A stretch of DNA of 64,000 bases. It comes from Bolinopsis microptera. Lineage: Eukaryota; Ctenophora; Tentaculata; Lobata; Bolinopsidae. The stretch spans positions 17,129,118 through 17,193,117 of the forward strand of contig NC_087078.1 of assembly GCF_026151205.1 (NCBI RefSeq), read 5' to 3'. The position numbers were made by a program, and so were the translations under genes. The first letter of the stretch is position 1. The number at the start of each line of letters is the position of its first letter. The notes beneath the pieces are model-generated. The model saw nothing but the letters and a program-made list of their open reading frames with translations. It ran no database searches and was not told the origin of the DNA. Shown one piece after another: positions 20,640 to 31,763 of the stretch.

Positions 20640-20870
20640 ACGTGGAGCTTTCCTAGCACTGTTTCATTACCTCCCCTGAGTAATATGAACTATAACAACG
20701 TCGGACAATTTCCTTGGCAACACGATTTACCGTAATATCTAGAGGCTGGAAAAAGTTTGTCATGTTGGCGGGGACTAGCTTATGAACTATGTTGTTGAGT
20801 GCCATAATTTTGTCGACTTTTTCCGCCATGCAAGTGACCCTTGAAAACATCTTACATCATATACTAGTAG
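20640..20870 (-). pseudogene. pogo/Tigger-like DDE transposase fragment
   Basis: A minus-strand frame, 20653-20850, reads ALNNIVHKLVPANMTNFFQP then LDITVNRVAKEIV. The VPANMT-x-x-FQPLD-x-TVN signature lies just before the last catalytic region of DDE_1 (pogo/Tigger/jerky-type) transposases. Only about 65 codons survive and the catalytic triad is not covered. It is flanked by the iterated acggacattaa motifs, probably this element's subterminal repeats. Dead fragment. Confidence 0.75.
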
Positions 20871-20999
20871 AGTTTTCTGTGCCTCCGGCAGACCAAGGAG
20901 GACCTTTCCGTCGTTAACTTACGCGGCACAATAAAGTTATCATAGTTGTCATATTCTGGACAAAAAGTACGAAGTGGAAAAAGTTTTGAAAAAAATTCA

Positions 21000-21070
21000 A
21001 CGGACTTTAACTTGGACGGACCTTAAATGAACGGACTTTTTTTGAACTTTTTTGAACGGACATTAAGATG
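21000..21070. repeat. Iterated cggac-ttaa motifs
   Basis: cggactttaacttggacgg, then accttaaatgaacgg, then acttttttgaacggacatt. These are short spaced iterations of the same phrase as the 20.3-kb duplication, and are likely subterminal repeats of the pogo-like element. Confidence 0.6.
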
Positions 21071-21157
21071 AACGTTGGAATAATGTCAATTATCTGAATA
21101 CTGGATAACATTATTTCACTATACTATGTATAAAGCGAAAAGAAATTGGCCAACAAG

Positions 21158-21193
21158 TGATTACGTCATAATATGTGAACGACCCTTTGACAA
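21158..21193. mobile_element. Solo end of the GGGGTCGTTCAC MITE family
   Basis: tgattacgtcataatatgtg followed by aacgaccc matches the right end of the complete MITE at 36794-37171, apart from a two-base insertion in acgtaat. No partner end is present nearby, so this is a relic. Confidence 0.5.
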
Positions 21194-23334
21194 CTATGAA
21201 CTGTACTGAACATTTATGATCGTTCGTTTGCATGGAGTGAGTGCGTGGTTCGTGGGCCCATTTGTGGGTGAACCGTCCATGGATCATCATCGGATCCTTA
21301 GATCATGAAATTGAAGAACAAGAGTAAGCAGTGACCTTTGCGTTCCTTTGGTAATCTGATACCCCTTGCGCTTGTACAGTAATTTAATAAACTCAGCTTG
21401 GCAGATTACTGCAATTTCTAAATTTTATTAACCAGTAAAAATTCCACACTTGACACTCCTCATTGGTTGATGGAGTTAACATCGTCACAACTCACAGGAA
21501 CGCTGGTCGCTGATATAAATATAATTTTTGCTGCAGCTGATGACATAAATCCTGTTGTTAATGTTTGATGTTGTGCAGCTTGTCCCTCATTTCGTACGCT
21601 TAGATCAACCGTGGATGTTTGGTTCCTAGGGCTGTGGACCTATTATCATTATCTCCGGCTGTGGTATCAGTTTATTTATTAGTTTTTCATTTTTGTCCAG
21701 CTGCAGCACATTTTCAATTATTTTACTTCTTTGCTTTTTGTGATTCTAGGTCTGAGGTTTGTCTCTCAATGCAATTAACTGCGATTGGCATAATACGATA
21801 ATTTCACCACGCAGGTTTCAAATAGGCTACGTTTTAATCCAATTCAGGAATATGGCATATAAGTTATTTGAAAGGAATCGACAATATAAGTGAAATTTTA
21901 TGATGATTGTAACCCGGTGCTCAGGTTCGGTTACTTTGAAATAAGTTTCATTAAGTACCAGCTGATGAAGTTTGGCACTATAAATGACTTCAGTAATTCA
22001 GAAAACAAAAAGAAATTTCACCATGCTGTTACTATTAAGAATCTAAGTTAAGGGCTCGATGAAAATTATTAGTGAATGTTTATACTGTTTATAGTTACAA
22101 ATTATAACAAAAGATAGAATAACAGTATCTGTATAGCAGGCTTTACTTTTAGTATAAGCCATATGTTTATTTTAAAGAAACTACGTCATATTTAACCCTG
22201 AACGTGGTACAAAATGACAGTGTGCTTAGCTTTCGAATACTTTTATTGTAATATATGCTGTTGAACTGCCGCTATAATAATGCAGGATCCTCTTACTCTA
22301 TTTTAAAAGTTGAATATATCCACATAATATCCACATAATATCCACATAATATCTTGTTCTTAAAATGCATCGGTTACTTACATTTTGAAATTCTTATGCA
22401 AATTTGCAACCTAAACTTAATTTTTATTTGAGTACGAAATTACCAAGTCATGTTATTTAATACTTGGTAATATCATGGCGGGGTCGCCAAATGTAACTTT
22501 GTTGTCGTTTAATTGTTGCTGCTAATACATCTAATCAAACATTGGTTATAACGCCCATTGATGAATAATGAATGTGGCTTCGGAACGCGTTTAAGAATTT
22601 CAAAAATGTCTGTTTGATGCGTCACAAGATTTCTGTCTGGACTGAAAGTCGATGTAGGATTAGGAACCATACAGGAGACACAGATAAAAGTGATCTACCG
22701 CCGATTAAATTATCACAGTCACGCCCGTACAGATCATGATCAAGATGTTGATTGTTGAGGAAATGTGATTATTGTGTTTTATTGTGTTGTAAAACACAAT
22801 CCTAACCATTACTCACTGCATTGTACTATTTTCTTTGCTCAATGGTTCAATTATTGTCGACCATGCAGCTCCACATTTTCAGTTATTTCACTCGATTATT
22901 GCCAATTATTCAATTATTCCATATATTTCCCATCGTAAAACGTGTTGACTACACCTATGAGTTTGTATCATATCGTGTTTCATTTCGTAATCAAATTTTA
23001 GGTACTGTTACCCACGTAATTCAGTTCACATGGTCAGTGCACCTGGTTATCCTCATTAATTAGAGGTTCCCACCGCAATTCTATACTCCTCGACTGTTGT
23101 CCTCTCCTCCAGTTTAGGAATCTCAACCGAAGCGTGAAATTATTGAGTGATCGGTAACCCCGCTGATTAGACCAGGCCGACTACATTAGTGCTGGCCCGA
23201 ACATTTGGCAATTATAAATACAGGCTCTCTTGTTACAATTACGTTAAGATTTTCTAGCCGCACTCGATCTCATTTTGAAGTGATTGCCATCTGTGAGGAG
23301 GATATCTATAGAGCTGGCTGATTGCTAAGTTGTC
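21194..23334. other. Intergenic region upstream of glutathione synthetase
   Basis: No convincing coding sequence. A three-unit microsatellite (atatccacata) lies at about 22316-22352. Short frames at 21619 and 22821 are hydrophobic by chance. Any promoter of the downstream gene would lie at the right end, but I see no clear TATA or initiator. Confidence 0.4.
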
Positions 23335-26300
23335 ATGAAGCTTGACGAAGATAGAGATAGGGTCCTCAAATCAGCAGACCAGGGTACTGCTGATCAGTAC
23401 CAACGATTCCTCTGCAATAAGGTAAACTCAACCGCTCGTTTTGTTCGACCCCTTGTTCATGTTGAACCCTCTATTTCAGGGTTTTAGCGAGATTACAGTT
23501 GTTGTTACGTTAAGTCTTGTTTTTAATTGGTTTTGATTGTGAGGTTCCTATGACCAACTCATCAATACTTAACTTAATATCCATTAACTTGCAGGGAGGC
23601 TGTTTTCTAACACAGGGTATACCACGTGCAATAAATGTAACTCTCCTCCCTACACCTGTGTCAGAGAGTGCATACAACCATTTAGTTAATGCTCAGGTAC
23701 GTTTGTTTTATATCAAACATATAAATGAATTCTTTCCTTGCAGAGTGATAATAATTTTGGCGAAACTATACATTGATTTGCGTCTACTTTAATTCAGTAC
23801 ACTCTACAGGAGCCACTGAACAAACTGATAGAACTATCAAGTCGTGATGTAGCTTTCGTAACGAGGACGATAGAACCATGCACTAAAGTGGACTACCTAG
23901 CCAAGCGGCTATTGGACATCTACAAACTGTGTGTGGTGGGTAAATTAACAAATCAATCATTCTCTATTGCATTGGTTTTGATAACTCATTTCAGATAAAT
24001 CAAATTAGTTTGATCTGCCAAAAGTTTGAATCCATTTCCAAAAGAAGCCCAATTCCCAATGATACGGAGCATTTTCTTCTCGAAAAGTAACAACATCCTC
24101 CCACTTAAAGTTAGACGAGAATCAGATTACTCTTGGGATGTACAGACACGACTATATGTTTCACAGTCCCAACCCAACTGGGGATGACGCTCTTCACAAC
24201 GGAGCTTTCAAAATGGTATCTTATTTTGCCATAATCCTTTGTTTTTACTTTCAACATTTTACACATTTAACGTCATAATTTCCTAATTTTAGGCAGACTG
24301 AGACCCCCGACGGCCGACCCGAAACCGGAATCATAGTGCACAATTAAAATTACAATTTGTAGATACAAATTTTGCTGCTGACAAACACCCCCCACAGGTG
24401 GAAGCAAACCTGATGTCAGCAGCACTTTTGGGAACAGGAACCCACGTCATGGAGCTTCACAACCAGGTCCTAGCGAGGGAGCTGCCAGAGAGGAAGCAGC
24501 CCTACAAGAAGACCCTGGTCCCTATGGTACGGGGCATCGCCTCCGCTTGGGGTCTCTATGACAGGCCTGGGAGCGTATTTTTGTTTTTGGGTGAGCTCTT
24601 CTAAAATGAGAACATTTCAGAGAATTGCCGAATCTTACACTATTTTATTCTCAGTGATAAGCAATAAGAGCATGCAATATATTGGTGCTTAAGCCAAAAC
24701 TTTATCAATTGATCCAATTTCACACCAGTTGCACCGGATGACTTCAACTGGTTTGATCAACAAAAGATGATCGACACAATGTGGGATGACTATGGTATTA
24801 TAAGCATGAAGATGACTTACGAGGAGTTCATGGAGGAAGGAGAACTCAGCTCTGACAACAGGTACAATAGAGAATATGTACTTATATGAACAGCAATACC
24901 CCTAGCAATACCCTAGAAGTAGAACAGCAATGCCCCCATAACTATAAGTAAAGTCCTCATAAATAGAGGCATTTAAGTTGTGGATTAAGGTGCTGCGTAT
25001 TTATTCATCAGACATCATAACCTCATAACCTCATAACCTCACAACCTCATAACCTCACAACCAGTGTTTTACTTTCACCACCCTTTTTTTATCAGGTACT
25101 ACGTGCGAGGGAAAGAAATAGCGATATTCTATTTTCGGAGTATGTGGAACGAAGATCATTACAAGACTGAGAAACACTGGGAGACAAGACTGAAAATAGA
25201 AAGGAGTAAAGCGGTGAAAGTTCCAAATATTCGGCATCAGTGTATAAATCTGAAATACTTCCAACAAGCGTTCCTAAACAAAGGGGTCATGGAGAAGTAA
25301 GATTTTCTCCTCTCAAAGTTTTAATTGCTATTTGTTGACCAGGAAACAAGTGATGCACTCAATTTTGTATTGACGCCGTTTATAATACAAAAACACCAGG
25401 TATCTGACAGAGGGAGAGTCTAAGTTGGTCAAATCGGTGTTTGCAGAGCTGTACCAGTTGGCTCCAGGAGCAGAGGGTGACAAAGCAGCTCAGCTTGGTG
25501 ATTATACTGGGAGGGGGTTTAATTATAATTAGAGTATTAAAGTTCACGGATCATAATCGTATCAGAATAAATTTCAATCCACCATTCATAACCGTTCACT
25601 TTTGCTTTTTTTACAAATTATGGCGAATGGAAAAATTCCGCAGCGTTTGACGACCCACGAGGGTGGGTATTGAAGCCGAGTAGAGAAGGGGGAGGTAACA
25701 ATATTTGGGAGGAGGAGATGCTTGAGAAGCTAACTCAACTCCACGACTCTGACGAAAGGGAAGCTTTCGTCCTCATGCAGCGCCTCAATGCACCACATGT
25801 TCCGAACAGGTTACTAAAAGGTTCCGTGAACAATTAGCTTACTCTCAAGTTATTAGAACTATAGTTGGTTACTGACAGGTAACTAGTACTACATAGTAGA
25901 TTATATAAGCTGCTGGTTGATTTAAAACTGCAGGGTGGATTACTGGCAGCTTATTTATTAGTTGGTGAGAGGTTGCTCTTTAGTTGGTTTAGTTTGGATT
26001 TTCTTCAAAAGTTGAATCATAAGCTTTGATCCTACATATAATTGGGATATTTTATTAAAGGGTGGTGAGGAGTGGACCAAATGAACGAGCGAAGCTGTCA
26101 GAAACTTTCGATACGACAGCAGAGCTTGGGTTATTCTGCGTGTATGTTGCCGATTCCCAAGAAAAGGTTTGACTTTGAGGAATTTATAAGTTTGTCAGGT
26201 TATTATTTTAATCTAGTTTGTCAGGTTATTTGTTATTTGTCGTACTTTTTTCAAATGGACATTAATTGGACGCTTGAGGCCCTAGAGTTCATCTTATTGT

Positions 26301-26879
26301 CCGTATAAATAAAGTCCGACAAGGCAGTTAAATACATTAATTGAATGCCTCCGAGAGTTCATCTTAATGTCTGTTCAAATAAAGTCCGACAAGGCAGTTA
26401 AATACATTAAATAAATGCCTGCGAGCGTTCATTTGAATGTCCGTTCAAAATTATGTCCGTTCACGTAATGTCCGGTCAATTATAACCGTCCGAGGTAACG
26501 TAACGGTAAGGTAACCAAAATTGTAATTGCTTTTCCAGAATCGGCAAGGTATATCAATTCACTGTCACGTACTCTAGTTCGACAACTAAAGTTCGCCAAA
26601 AATAACTCTTGTCAAACTTCGATACTTGTCGAACTAGATAAAGATTAAAGGTATCACTATCAGGTAGATCAAATGTGATCAAGATTTTGCTTAACCTTTT
26701 CATATGATAAGATATATAAGTATATATGCTAACTGTTATCTTCGGTCAGCACTGAACATTTTCAGGTCTTGGTGAATGAAGTTGCTGGGCCACTCATAAG
26801 GACGAAGCCAGCTGCAAACAACGAAGGAGGGATCGCCATAGGCATTGGAGTCATGGACTCGGTAGTTTTTGCAGATTAG
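23335..26879 (+). CDS. GSS: Glutathione synthetase, 11 exons
   Basis: The enzyme joins gamma-glutamylcysteine and glycine, using ATP, in the cytosol; this is the last step of glutathione synthesis. Exons: 23335-23421, 23595-23696, 23798-23939, 24115-24215, 24398-24590, 24729-24861, 25096-25296, 25400-25497, 25644-25809, 26061-26166, 26766-26879. All junctions are GT-AG with matching phases. They give 1443 nt, 480 aa, against 474 in human GSS. Family landmarks: MYRHDYMFHSPNPTGDD, Mg-ligand Glu146/Asn148 in VEANLMS, IAIFYFRSMWN, the ATP-binding glycine loop REGGGNN (366-372), ELGLFCVYV, and IRTKPAANNEGGIAIGIGV with Arg455/Lys457 near the C-terminus. The N-terminal exon is shorter and more divergent than in vertebrates, so the start is the least certain part. 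All key residues are present and no lesion is seen. Confidence 0.95.
26277..26480. repeat. ~69-bp tandem repeat in last GSS intron
   Basis: Three copies of gttcatcttaatgtccgttc, then aaataaagtccgacaaggcag and ttaaatacatta lie in the intron before the last GSS exon (26167-26765). The third copy diverges into attatgtccgttcacgtaatg. The phrase tgtccgtt is the complement of the acggaca motif of the pogo-like element at 20.3-21.1 kb. Confidence 0.85.
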
Positions 26880-27582
26880 AATTATTAGTTATAAATAATT
26901 ATTACATCGTTAATTGATTATATCGTAATTTTGCACTCAAAACTTTAGATCCTTTTACTTGTTAGTGTTTTTATCCATTTTCAATAAGGGCCGGATATAC
27001 ATGTTTATGTTTTTACAGAACATTATAATAATTCACTGTAGATTAAAACATCGATCATTGCGATAGGTGTCAATTGTTAAAAATATAGCAAGAACAGTGA
27101 TTTATTCGACAACAAATGATTATTATTAATAATTTGTATGGAAATAAAGATTTTGAACTTATAGCTTCTTAAGTCCCATTCTTTCATGGTTGATACTATA
27201 AAATTTTGAAGACCGTGAATTAATTTTTTTAAAGTGATAATTACATTCCTGACACAGTGTACTCTCCCTTGTAGCAATATGTAGCTTGTGTTACAACGGG
27301 TCATATCTTTGTATTTGTAAAAGACAATCACAACATGCTAATTTGGGAGTGGACAGTTGGCCCGATCACATGATAGAGTGCGAGTGGACGTAACAATGAA
27401 TTAGCTTCAACCGCGTAATTTTTGAAATGCTGTACTAGTCCGAAACGCTAACAACCATTTTAATTTTAGAAAAAATATTTAAGTATTGAAACTGCATCAT
27501 CATCAACAATCAATATTCAAAACACAAGACAAAGTGAAACAATGGAATACCGGGTCCCGAAATTCAAAATTGTAGTCAATGT
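26880..27582. other. GSS downstream region, no gene
   Basis: AT-rich. A possible polyadenylation signal, aataaa, lies at 27143, about 260 bp past the GSS stop. Minus-strand frames here have no recognisable domain. Confidence 0.4.
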
Positions 27583-27975
27583 TTAGCACCCTACGCGCGT
27601 GGGGTGGACTCCTGGGGTGGACTTTTATTCAGCGCGTATTTTGTAGCCTGTTCAACTTGACGTTTTGAATCGTTACTATCTCAATGTCACAGATACACAG
27701 AATGTGAGGTGATCATCTTAAAGAGAAACGTCTCAGCTTTCACCTGGTGTAAAGTTTATCTTTGTACTCAAAATATAGCTCGCTCAGTGTGCAATAGAAG
27801 TTGACAATACAATAACCACGCCCGCGACCGGTCGTCAGATACCGGAGTGTTGCACAAAATTAGGTCCCCAAATTAAAATTCTATGACACAGTTACCATGC
27901 AGAAATATCTAGGGAAACATTTGGTGAAAGTTTCAACTCTCTACTATAAAAATAGCGATAGTTATTGAAGATAAA
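27583..27975 (+). repeat. Dispersed repeat, copy 1 (inverted copy at 34.3-34.7 kb)
   Basis: Starts cacgcg/ggggtggact-like sequence (acgcgcgtggggtggactcc) and contains gctcgctcagtgtgcaat and accggtcgtcagataccgg. The reverse complement of almost the whole block is found at 34325-34722. No coding capacity, so it is likely a non-autonomous transposon. Confidence 0.9.
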
Positions 27976-28030
27976 CCGTGAGAAACTCCCTCTTGTCGAG
28001 ATCGACGCTCTAGGAACCTCCCTTCTGTAC

Positions 28031-28138
28031 CACGTGACAACGATTAGAGCGTCACGTGGCCGTCACGTGACACAAGTGCGCGCGTTCGCTCGAGCATTCT
28101 CGTGGGAAATCCTGATTGCCTGATCGATCTCGTGGGAA
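28031..28138. promoter_or_regulatory. E-box and CGTGGGAA motif cluster
   Basis: Three CACGTG sites lie at 28031, 28053 and 28064. They are followed by two copies of tctcgtgggaaatcctga with CGTGGGAA cores at 28101 and 28131. CACGTG is the bHLH-ZIP core and CGTGGGAA is the high-affinity CSL/Su(H) core. The cluster lies about 750 bp upstream of the ankyrin gene's first exon. Promoter or enhancer function is inferred from motif density only. Confidence 0.4.
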
Positions 28139-28871
28139 ATCCTGACTGCTACGGAAAGGGCTGACAACCACTGTTATTTTCGTTCCTCAATTTTCCAGTT
28201 CACTTGCTCAGTGCTGTCAGTTGTTTTTTGTTTGCCCTGCTAAATAAATTTCACTCCGTCATAATCCCCTACTCCCCTATCCAATGAACTGTTTCTGTTA
28301 CAGCTGCCATTCTGTTGACTTGACCCTAACTTAGTCTTATCATTGTCACTTGATAACTTTATCCGTGTGCACTTTCTCGAAACTCACTTATCTTTGTCAA
28401 GACTCAGCTTATCTCAGATCTAAATGTTGCCTTAACAGATTTACTGGTCACTGCACTGGGCCCTCCTTTAAATGCAAATATCATATGAGCAGCCGATCGA
28501 TTTATTGCTTGAACTGTGCATCCTTTTTTTAAAATACATAAGGTCAATTTTTCTATCGTGAAACTTAGTCACTGAAAGTGAAGACAACGCAATCTGGCTG
28601 TGCCGGTTCCCCTCTGCCTAGATCACTTAGAATATCCATAGTTAGCAATACTTTAATCGTTTAATGCAGCGATGCCGATATAGCCAGTTATTAATGCCAC
28701 ATTGTAGATTTTAGCCTGTTCCAATCATCCTTATATCGAGTTAATGAAATTTATGAAATTGCCTACCGTTCAAATCGCTCTCTGTTGTTAGCACCACACT
28801 GATTAACTACAATGTTCCAATTTTTTAGAATTATGTCCGACATAATTCTAATTTTTGCTGTTACAGCAGAT
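28139..28871. other. Upstream region of the ankyrin gene, no other gene seen
   Basis: No coding sequence I can support. A pyrimidine-rich stretch at about 28260-28330 and TATA-poor sequence precede the first exon candidate. It may hold the 5' UTR or promoter. Confidence 0.35.
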
Positions 28872-29984
28872 AGTTATGGTGAAATGGCACGCAGGAATAA
28901 GTCATCCCTGTCCTCCAAAAAGCACATGAAAAGGTACTTGGTAAGCCATGTCTTTTCCAATATCAAATCCAATGTATCACAATCTGTGGACTTTTTACTC
29001 AAAAACTAGATTGATTAATTGATAATTCATTGCTGATTGTTCACGCGCCCTGTATGGAAGTATAAAAATGGTAATCCGCATACTCCAGGAAGAATTGAAG
29101 CAATCTCAAGAGAAAAGAAGGGAATCTGGATCCTTCGTCGGATCGTCACAGAGCTTAGAGGGGAGCTCTACGCTTCACTGGCCATGCAAAGCAGGGAGAG
29201 TGACGGAGGCGGAGGCACTGCTGGCTGCTGGAGCGGACATTAACAAGCTGGACAGAGCGCAGTTGAACCCTTTCATGGACGCGATCAACTCAGGTAAATC
29301 ATTTGACCGCCTTAACAATATGGGTTTATCTGACATTGGTAATAGTAGCAAGAGGTTTTAGTCATGCGTTTGATTACAGCACAGTGTGAAACCCTGAAGC
29401 ATACGTCGAGCTCTAAACTCTGTTTTGTCTGATAATCAATTATTTGAATATTGAAGGATTAAATTTGGTAACTTGATGATCACATAATTAACAGGACAGG
29501 TCGACTGTGCTAGATGGCTGCTGAGGCAAGACGGTTGAAAGCTCCAGCCCGAGATATGGTCGTTTTGTAGGGAGAGGGGGCTAGAGTCAGTGCTAACAGC
29601 TTAACAGAAGGTAAAATCCTGAACTTTTGTTCATTGATTCTTTGAATCAATGAACAGATTCAAAGAATCAATGAACAATCGTTCAGATGTAAAAATTATT
29701 TATTCACTATTTTGCATTACATTTAGTTACAGGACTGACATGCGACATCCGTCGTTGACCTTTGTCTTTATTTCAGCAAGGTACGGAGAGCGATCCATGG
29801 CTGTCCCGATAGACCCACTCAGACTCCTGCCGGAAGATACTCCTCCGGTTGATCCAGATGAGACAGTTCTAGCAGATGATCAGTTACAGACTGAAGAACA
29901 TATCCCACAGATCAATGCGTCAACATCTGCAAATGAAGGTACTTCAATCTGCTCTTCTTGTATATGTCTTTGTGCCTGCGTCTG

Positions 29985-30227
29985 TGATTGTACTGAAGTG
30001 TACTCTGTGTGTTTGTGCCTGTGTCTGTCTTTGTATCGAGTGTGTGTCTCTGATTGTACTGCGTGTGTCTGTAATTGTAATGTAGTGTACTGAAGTGAAC
30101 TATGTGTGTTTATGTGTGTGTGTCTGTGTGTGTATGTGTCTGTGTGTGTTTGTGGGTGTGTTTGTGGGTGTGTGTGTATGTCTGTGTGTAACTGTGTCTG
30201 TCTGTGTGTCCGTCTGTGTCTGTGTGT
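29985..30227. repeat. (TG)-rich microsatellite in ankyrin gene intron
   Basis: Imperfect tgtgtgtctg repeats lie in the intron after the fourth exon. The same tract continues at 30980-31190, on the other side of a 752-bp transposon that evidently inserted into it. Long Cys/Val or His/Thr frames here are repeat artefacts. Confidence 0.9.
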
Positions 30228-30979
30228 GGGGGGTAATGCAACGTCAATTAATGTCAGTATTCCATAAAAACCCCAAACTGACATTGACATTAATTGACAT
30301 TAATTGACATTAATTGACATTAATTTGTCTTGAAATTTGAGATTATCATTATTCGATAAATATTCAAGATATTCACGTCTATGTAAGTTAGACCGGTTCA
30401 AAAAAACAAAATGTCCTTGAATAATTATGAGTATGTTCTTATCTGTTGATTCTTAGGTTCAAAGGCCACCAAAAAAAATTTCAGCTTCCAACTCTTCCAT
30501 CTTCGGTCCCCACCGGCCACGCCCATATTTTATTGGTTTCTTATACAGGTAAAATATCTAGAATCGGCTTTTTTAGTATGAAGGAGTAATGTTAGCTGTT
30601 TAAGATTCGTTATTCAAATATAAATGTCATGAAGGCATTCCGTTTAATGTGGGTTTTAAGTTCTGATGATGTTGAGAACCACGCCCTTGGATGGCCACGT
30701 CCATTTAAGAAAATTTAATTTCGGAAAACCGTATTATTTTAGTTTTATTATTTAATGATCTGAATTTTTTCACATTTCACATTTCCATATGTGATAGTAG
30801 TGAATAAATTGATGATATAAACGTTCTAAAGTGCTAAAAATATGGTAGAACTACATAATCTCTGGTCGAAAAATATCGTGTCAATTAATGTCAGTATTCC
30901 AAAATTTTGCAAAACTGACATTGACATTAATTGACATTAATTGACATTAAATGACATTAATTGACGTTGCATCACCCCC
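30228..30979. mobile_element. Non-autonomous DNA transposon, ATGCAACG-end family, copy 1
   Basis: The left end gggggtaatgcaacgtcaat and the right end, its complement (attgacgttgcatcaccccc), form terminal inverted repeats of about 28 bp. Next to both ends lies the same block: attaatgtcagtattcc, a short spacer, aactgacattgac, then iterated attgacatta units (three or more). The 550-bp core has no open frame. It sits in a TG microsatellite, so the target duplication (about tgtgtgtg) is ambiguous. The architecture matches the larger element at 31764-33287. Confidence 0.85.
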
Positions 30980-31091
30980 TGTGTGTGTCTGTGTTTATGC
31001 TGTGTCTGTGTGTCTATGTCTGTATGTGTTTGTGGGTGTGTGTATCTGTCTGTCTGTCTGTCTGTCTGTGTGTGTGAGTGTGTCTCTGTGC

Positions 31092-31168
<77 letters not shown>

Positions 31169-31190
31169 TGTGTGTTTGTGTGTGTGTTCT
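30980..31190. repeat. (TG)n microsatellite, continued
   Basis: Includes an uninterrupted (tg)n run of about 70 bp at 31096-31164. It lies upstream of the fifth ankyrin-gene exon's acceptor. Confidence 0.95.
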
Positions 31191-31763
31191 TTCATAGAAG
31201 TTGTTATTTCCAAGATACGAAGTTCGAAAATTAGTAATAGACGAATTTTGCAGCTTATATCAGAATCGAAATGATGATGGTACTACACGAGATGCTCATG
31301 GAAAAGGTATCAGTTTGCTTTCCTCCTCCCACGAGCAGTACAAAGTGTGGGTTCAACTTTAATCTGATAGAAGATATCGTATGCGGAACCCAAGCCCGGC
31401 TATGTCTGTACATAATAACGAAAGAAACCGGTAAGTTTTTAATCATGTAAATGTTCGGCCGAACGTTTGCTTTCATTTTAGACTAGTGACGAAAATCAAC
31501 AATCGTTTGCCAGTTTGGTTAGTAAAATCGACAAAAAATAGTCCATTCCCCAAGGCCATGATATTCGAATTCTGCCCGTTGAAATCGGCCACTCTGATTT
31601 TTATCATTGAACTTTGCATTGATGACATGTTCATTCTCTACAGGTTATGCTGCGAGGGCGTTTAGCTCGATAGATGTTGAAAATGCCCACAGCATTATAA
31701 ATCATTTGGACCGCCGCGGGGTCCAAAACTCCTCAATTGAAGAGCTTAGTAGACATGTCAGCA

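Noticed and set aside
29876-31274. Long Cys/Val-rich and His/Thr-rich open frames
   Set aside because: They are translations of the TG/CA microsatellite. They are open because the repeat contains no stop codons; no other coding evidence.
31198-31306. Alternative exon for the ankyrin gene starting at 31198
   Set aside because: Its frame is open, but phases do not join the preceding exon. The exon 31254-31430 fits both neighbours in phase and is longer.
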